A stretch of 64,000 bases of DNA from Ignelater luminosus. Lineage: Eukaryota; Arthropoda; Insecta; Coleoptera; Elateridae. This document shows, piece after piece, positions 62,500-64,000 of the stretch. Every line of letters starts with the position of its first letter. The stretch's first letter is position 1. Both the position numbers and the translations under genes were made by a program. Below the pieces are notes generated by a model. That model did no database searches. It was given only the letters and a program-made list of their open reading frames with translations, and was not told the DNA's origin. Location: contig VTPC01003830.1 of the NCBI GenBank assembly GCA_011009095.1, forward strand, positions 131,516 to 195,515. Reading direction: 5' to 3'.

Positions 62500-64000
62500 G
62501 CCAAGCACTTGTTTAGAAAGACGAGAGATTTTTCCCTCGCCTTGGTGTTCAAATTGATGACGTCTATGACTTCGAAGGGTTTTCTGTTTGTACAAGGATA
62601 TTGGGTAACCATAACCTTTGAATGTTGGTTTAGAAGAAATTTTTACTGTGATTTTTTCCATAGCTAACTTACCATGTCTACAGAAAAACTTATTCTTATC
62701 CGCAGTGATAGCAAATGGTGTTTTTGATTCATACAAAACAACGACTTCCACTGGATATGATATAATAGAATGGCGTAAGAAATGCTTAGTATAGTACGAA
62801 AAAAAATGTTTACTTACATAATTACAATCGTGTATTACAACACCGTTTGATTATAGAAACGACTCATCCCAACACATGAAAGATTAAAAAATTAATAAAA
62901 GGAATTTTGTTACTCCTTGACGTCCAGAAAATGCTCTGTAACCTTTCAGATTCGGGTATAAAGAAAGGGTAGAAACCTAACTTGCTGTGGTGGTTATAAT
63001 AAAATTAGTCTTATTCAACGTATATTTACCACATCTGTACTTCATTTGTTATGAAGAAAACGTAGAAGTTCAGATATAATACAGCTTAATTAATTAACTT
63101 ACTGGTTTTTGAGCTGATGCACTGAAGAGATCACGTAAGCAGTAAAAGATCCGAAGACAATTAAATTAGAATTGTTTCAAAAAACCAAAGGTCATTAAAC
63201 TCATTGGGAACTATCTGTTCAGTGGTACCAAAATCAAGTAGGCACTACATTAAAAAGAATTCACACCTACGCGCTATCTTCGTACAAAGGCAAAACTATT
63301 TTCGTGGTGTTTATAAACTTCAATGATCTAAAAGCACATTTTTACCGTTTTTTTGTACCTACACTCATTTGTTTCCGAGATGATTAACTTCACAAAAACC
63401 TAGAAATTGTAGTTTTTAAACAGATGATGTGTAACAAACCATGTGGTCTTTAAAGACACAAAAGCATGATCCACCTGATGTCTAAGCTAGACATTTTTCC
63501 CTCGTTTAACCAATTTCTTATCTTTTTCAGTTTATGAGATTCCTTTATTGCATCTACTTAAGAAACAGTCTATGTATGCCTACTGCCCAAATGAGTTGAA
63601 TGAAAGCTAATTTTACTACAGTTACGCTTTCCCTTTATCTAGTCTCGTATGATAACTGTCGGGCTTCGGTTTCTACCAAGCCTCCTGTGATAGCCTCGTC
63701 TTCCACTTTGCCCTCCAGCAAAATACTTACAGTGACTATAGTCAGGCTTTATTTTACTTCAGGTGGCTTCTGCGGCTATTAGAGATTAGTAGTGATGCAC
63801 CAGGTAGTGTCCAATCATTAAGAATACAAGATAAAAAAAGAAAGGCAGACCCAAGAAAGATCGGGACACAGAATGAAAAATGTCATATATTTTCTTCAGC
63901 CACATAGATGACATACTGAAATCACTGATCTGCCATTATTCAACCAACCGCCTTAAAGCATAAAATATAATAGAAATAAACAAGGCAACCCTACCAATCA
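62500..64000. other. AT-rich intron, no supported feature
   Basis: Nothing firm. At 63837-63860 (plus) a short GRPKKDRD recalls the LINE tail motif GRPKKRW, but it is too short to call. Confidence 0.35.

Larger units (their letters stand above)
52587..64000 (-). other. gro: groucho upstream intron or 5' region (partial)
   Basis: This is upstream of the Q-domain exon in transcription order. The N-terminal groucho exon, expected to encode MYPS..., IKFTIADTLERIKEEF and the MSYGLNVEMHKQ block, was looked for on the minus strand and not found, so it probably lies beyond 64000. The region holds a pogo-like transposase scrap, one palindromic MITE and GC-rich islands near 60.8, 61.8 and 62.4 kb. The rest is AT-rich with no coding sense that I can support. 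Confidence 0.6.

Noticed and set aside
1-64000. CRISPR array, rRNA, or common conserved insect microRNAs
   Set aside because: No regularly spaced direct repeats or rRNA sequence was seen, and none of the familiar mature microRNA sequences that I looked for by eye was present.

Overview
The window is AT-rich eukaryotic DNA with large introns, GT/AG splice sites and many decayed DNA transposons. Two exons give the anchor. Both lie on the minus strand and encode the Q domain (52449-52586) and the glycine/proline-rich (GP) domain (37581-37818) of the Groucho/TLE transcriptional corepressor. The protein sequence, base composition and transposon families point to an insect. A beetle is my best guess, but that order-level call is weak.

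Layout: transcription of groucho runs from high to low coordinates. From 64000 to 52587 lies an upstream intron or 5' region in which I could not find the N-terminal exon. The Q-domain exon is followed by a 14.6 kb intron (37819-52448), then the GP exon with a phase-1 donor. The next exons (CcN, SP and WD40 domains) were not found, so everything below 37580 appears to be further intron. Most of the 64 kb is therefore intronic, and the open frames of 60-150 codons scattered through it look like chance.

Three kinds of material fill the introns. First, transposon fossils: a Mos1-like mariner with one visible lesion (9391-10661) inside a pogo-like repeat that also holds a LINE fragment; a second LINE fragment (42520-43250); remnants of Tc1-like, IS630-type, pogo-like and hAT-like elements; several MITEs; and a family of repeats ending in TACAGGGTG, including two ~1 kb copies in opposite orientation inside the same groucho intron. 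Second, islands of higher GC and mixed sequence without coding sense, which may be enhancers. One holds three RUNX-type sites in a perfect inverted repeat (21444-21522), and one holds a run of ATAAAAC motifs (2596-3700). Third, a possible nested gene start on the minus strand (33260-33346): a short signal-peptide-like exon ending in a good splice donor, with a promoter-like GC-rich stretch upstream.

A 400-base assembly gap sits at 26381-26780. I saw no rRNA, tRNA, CRISPR array or intact virus-like element.
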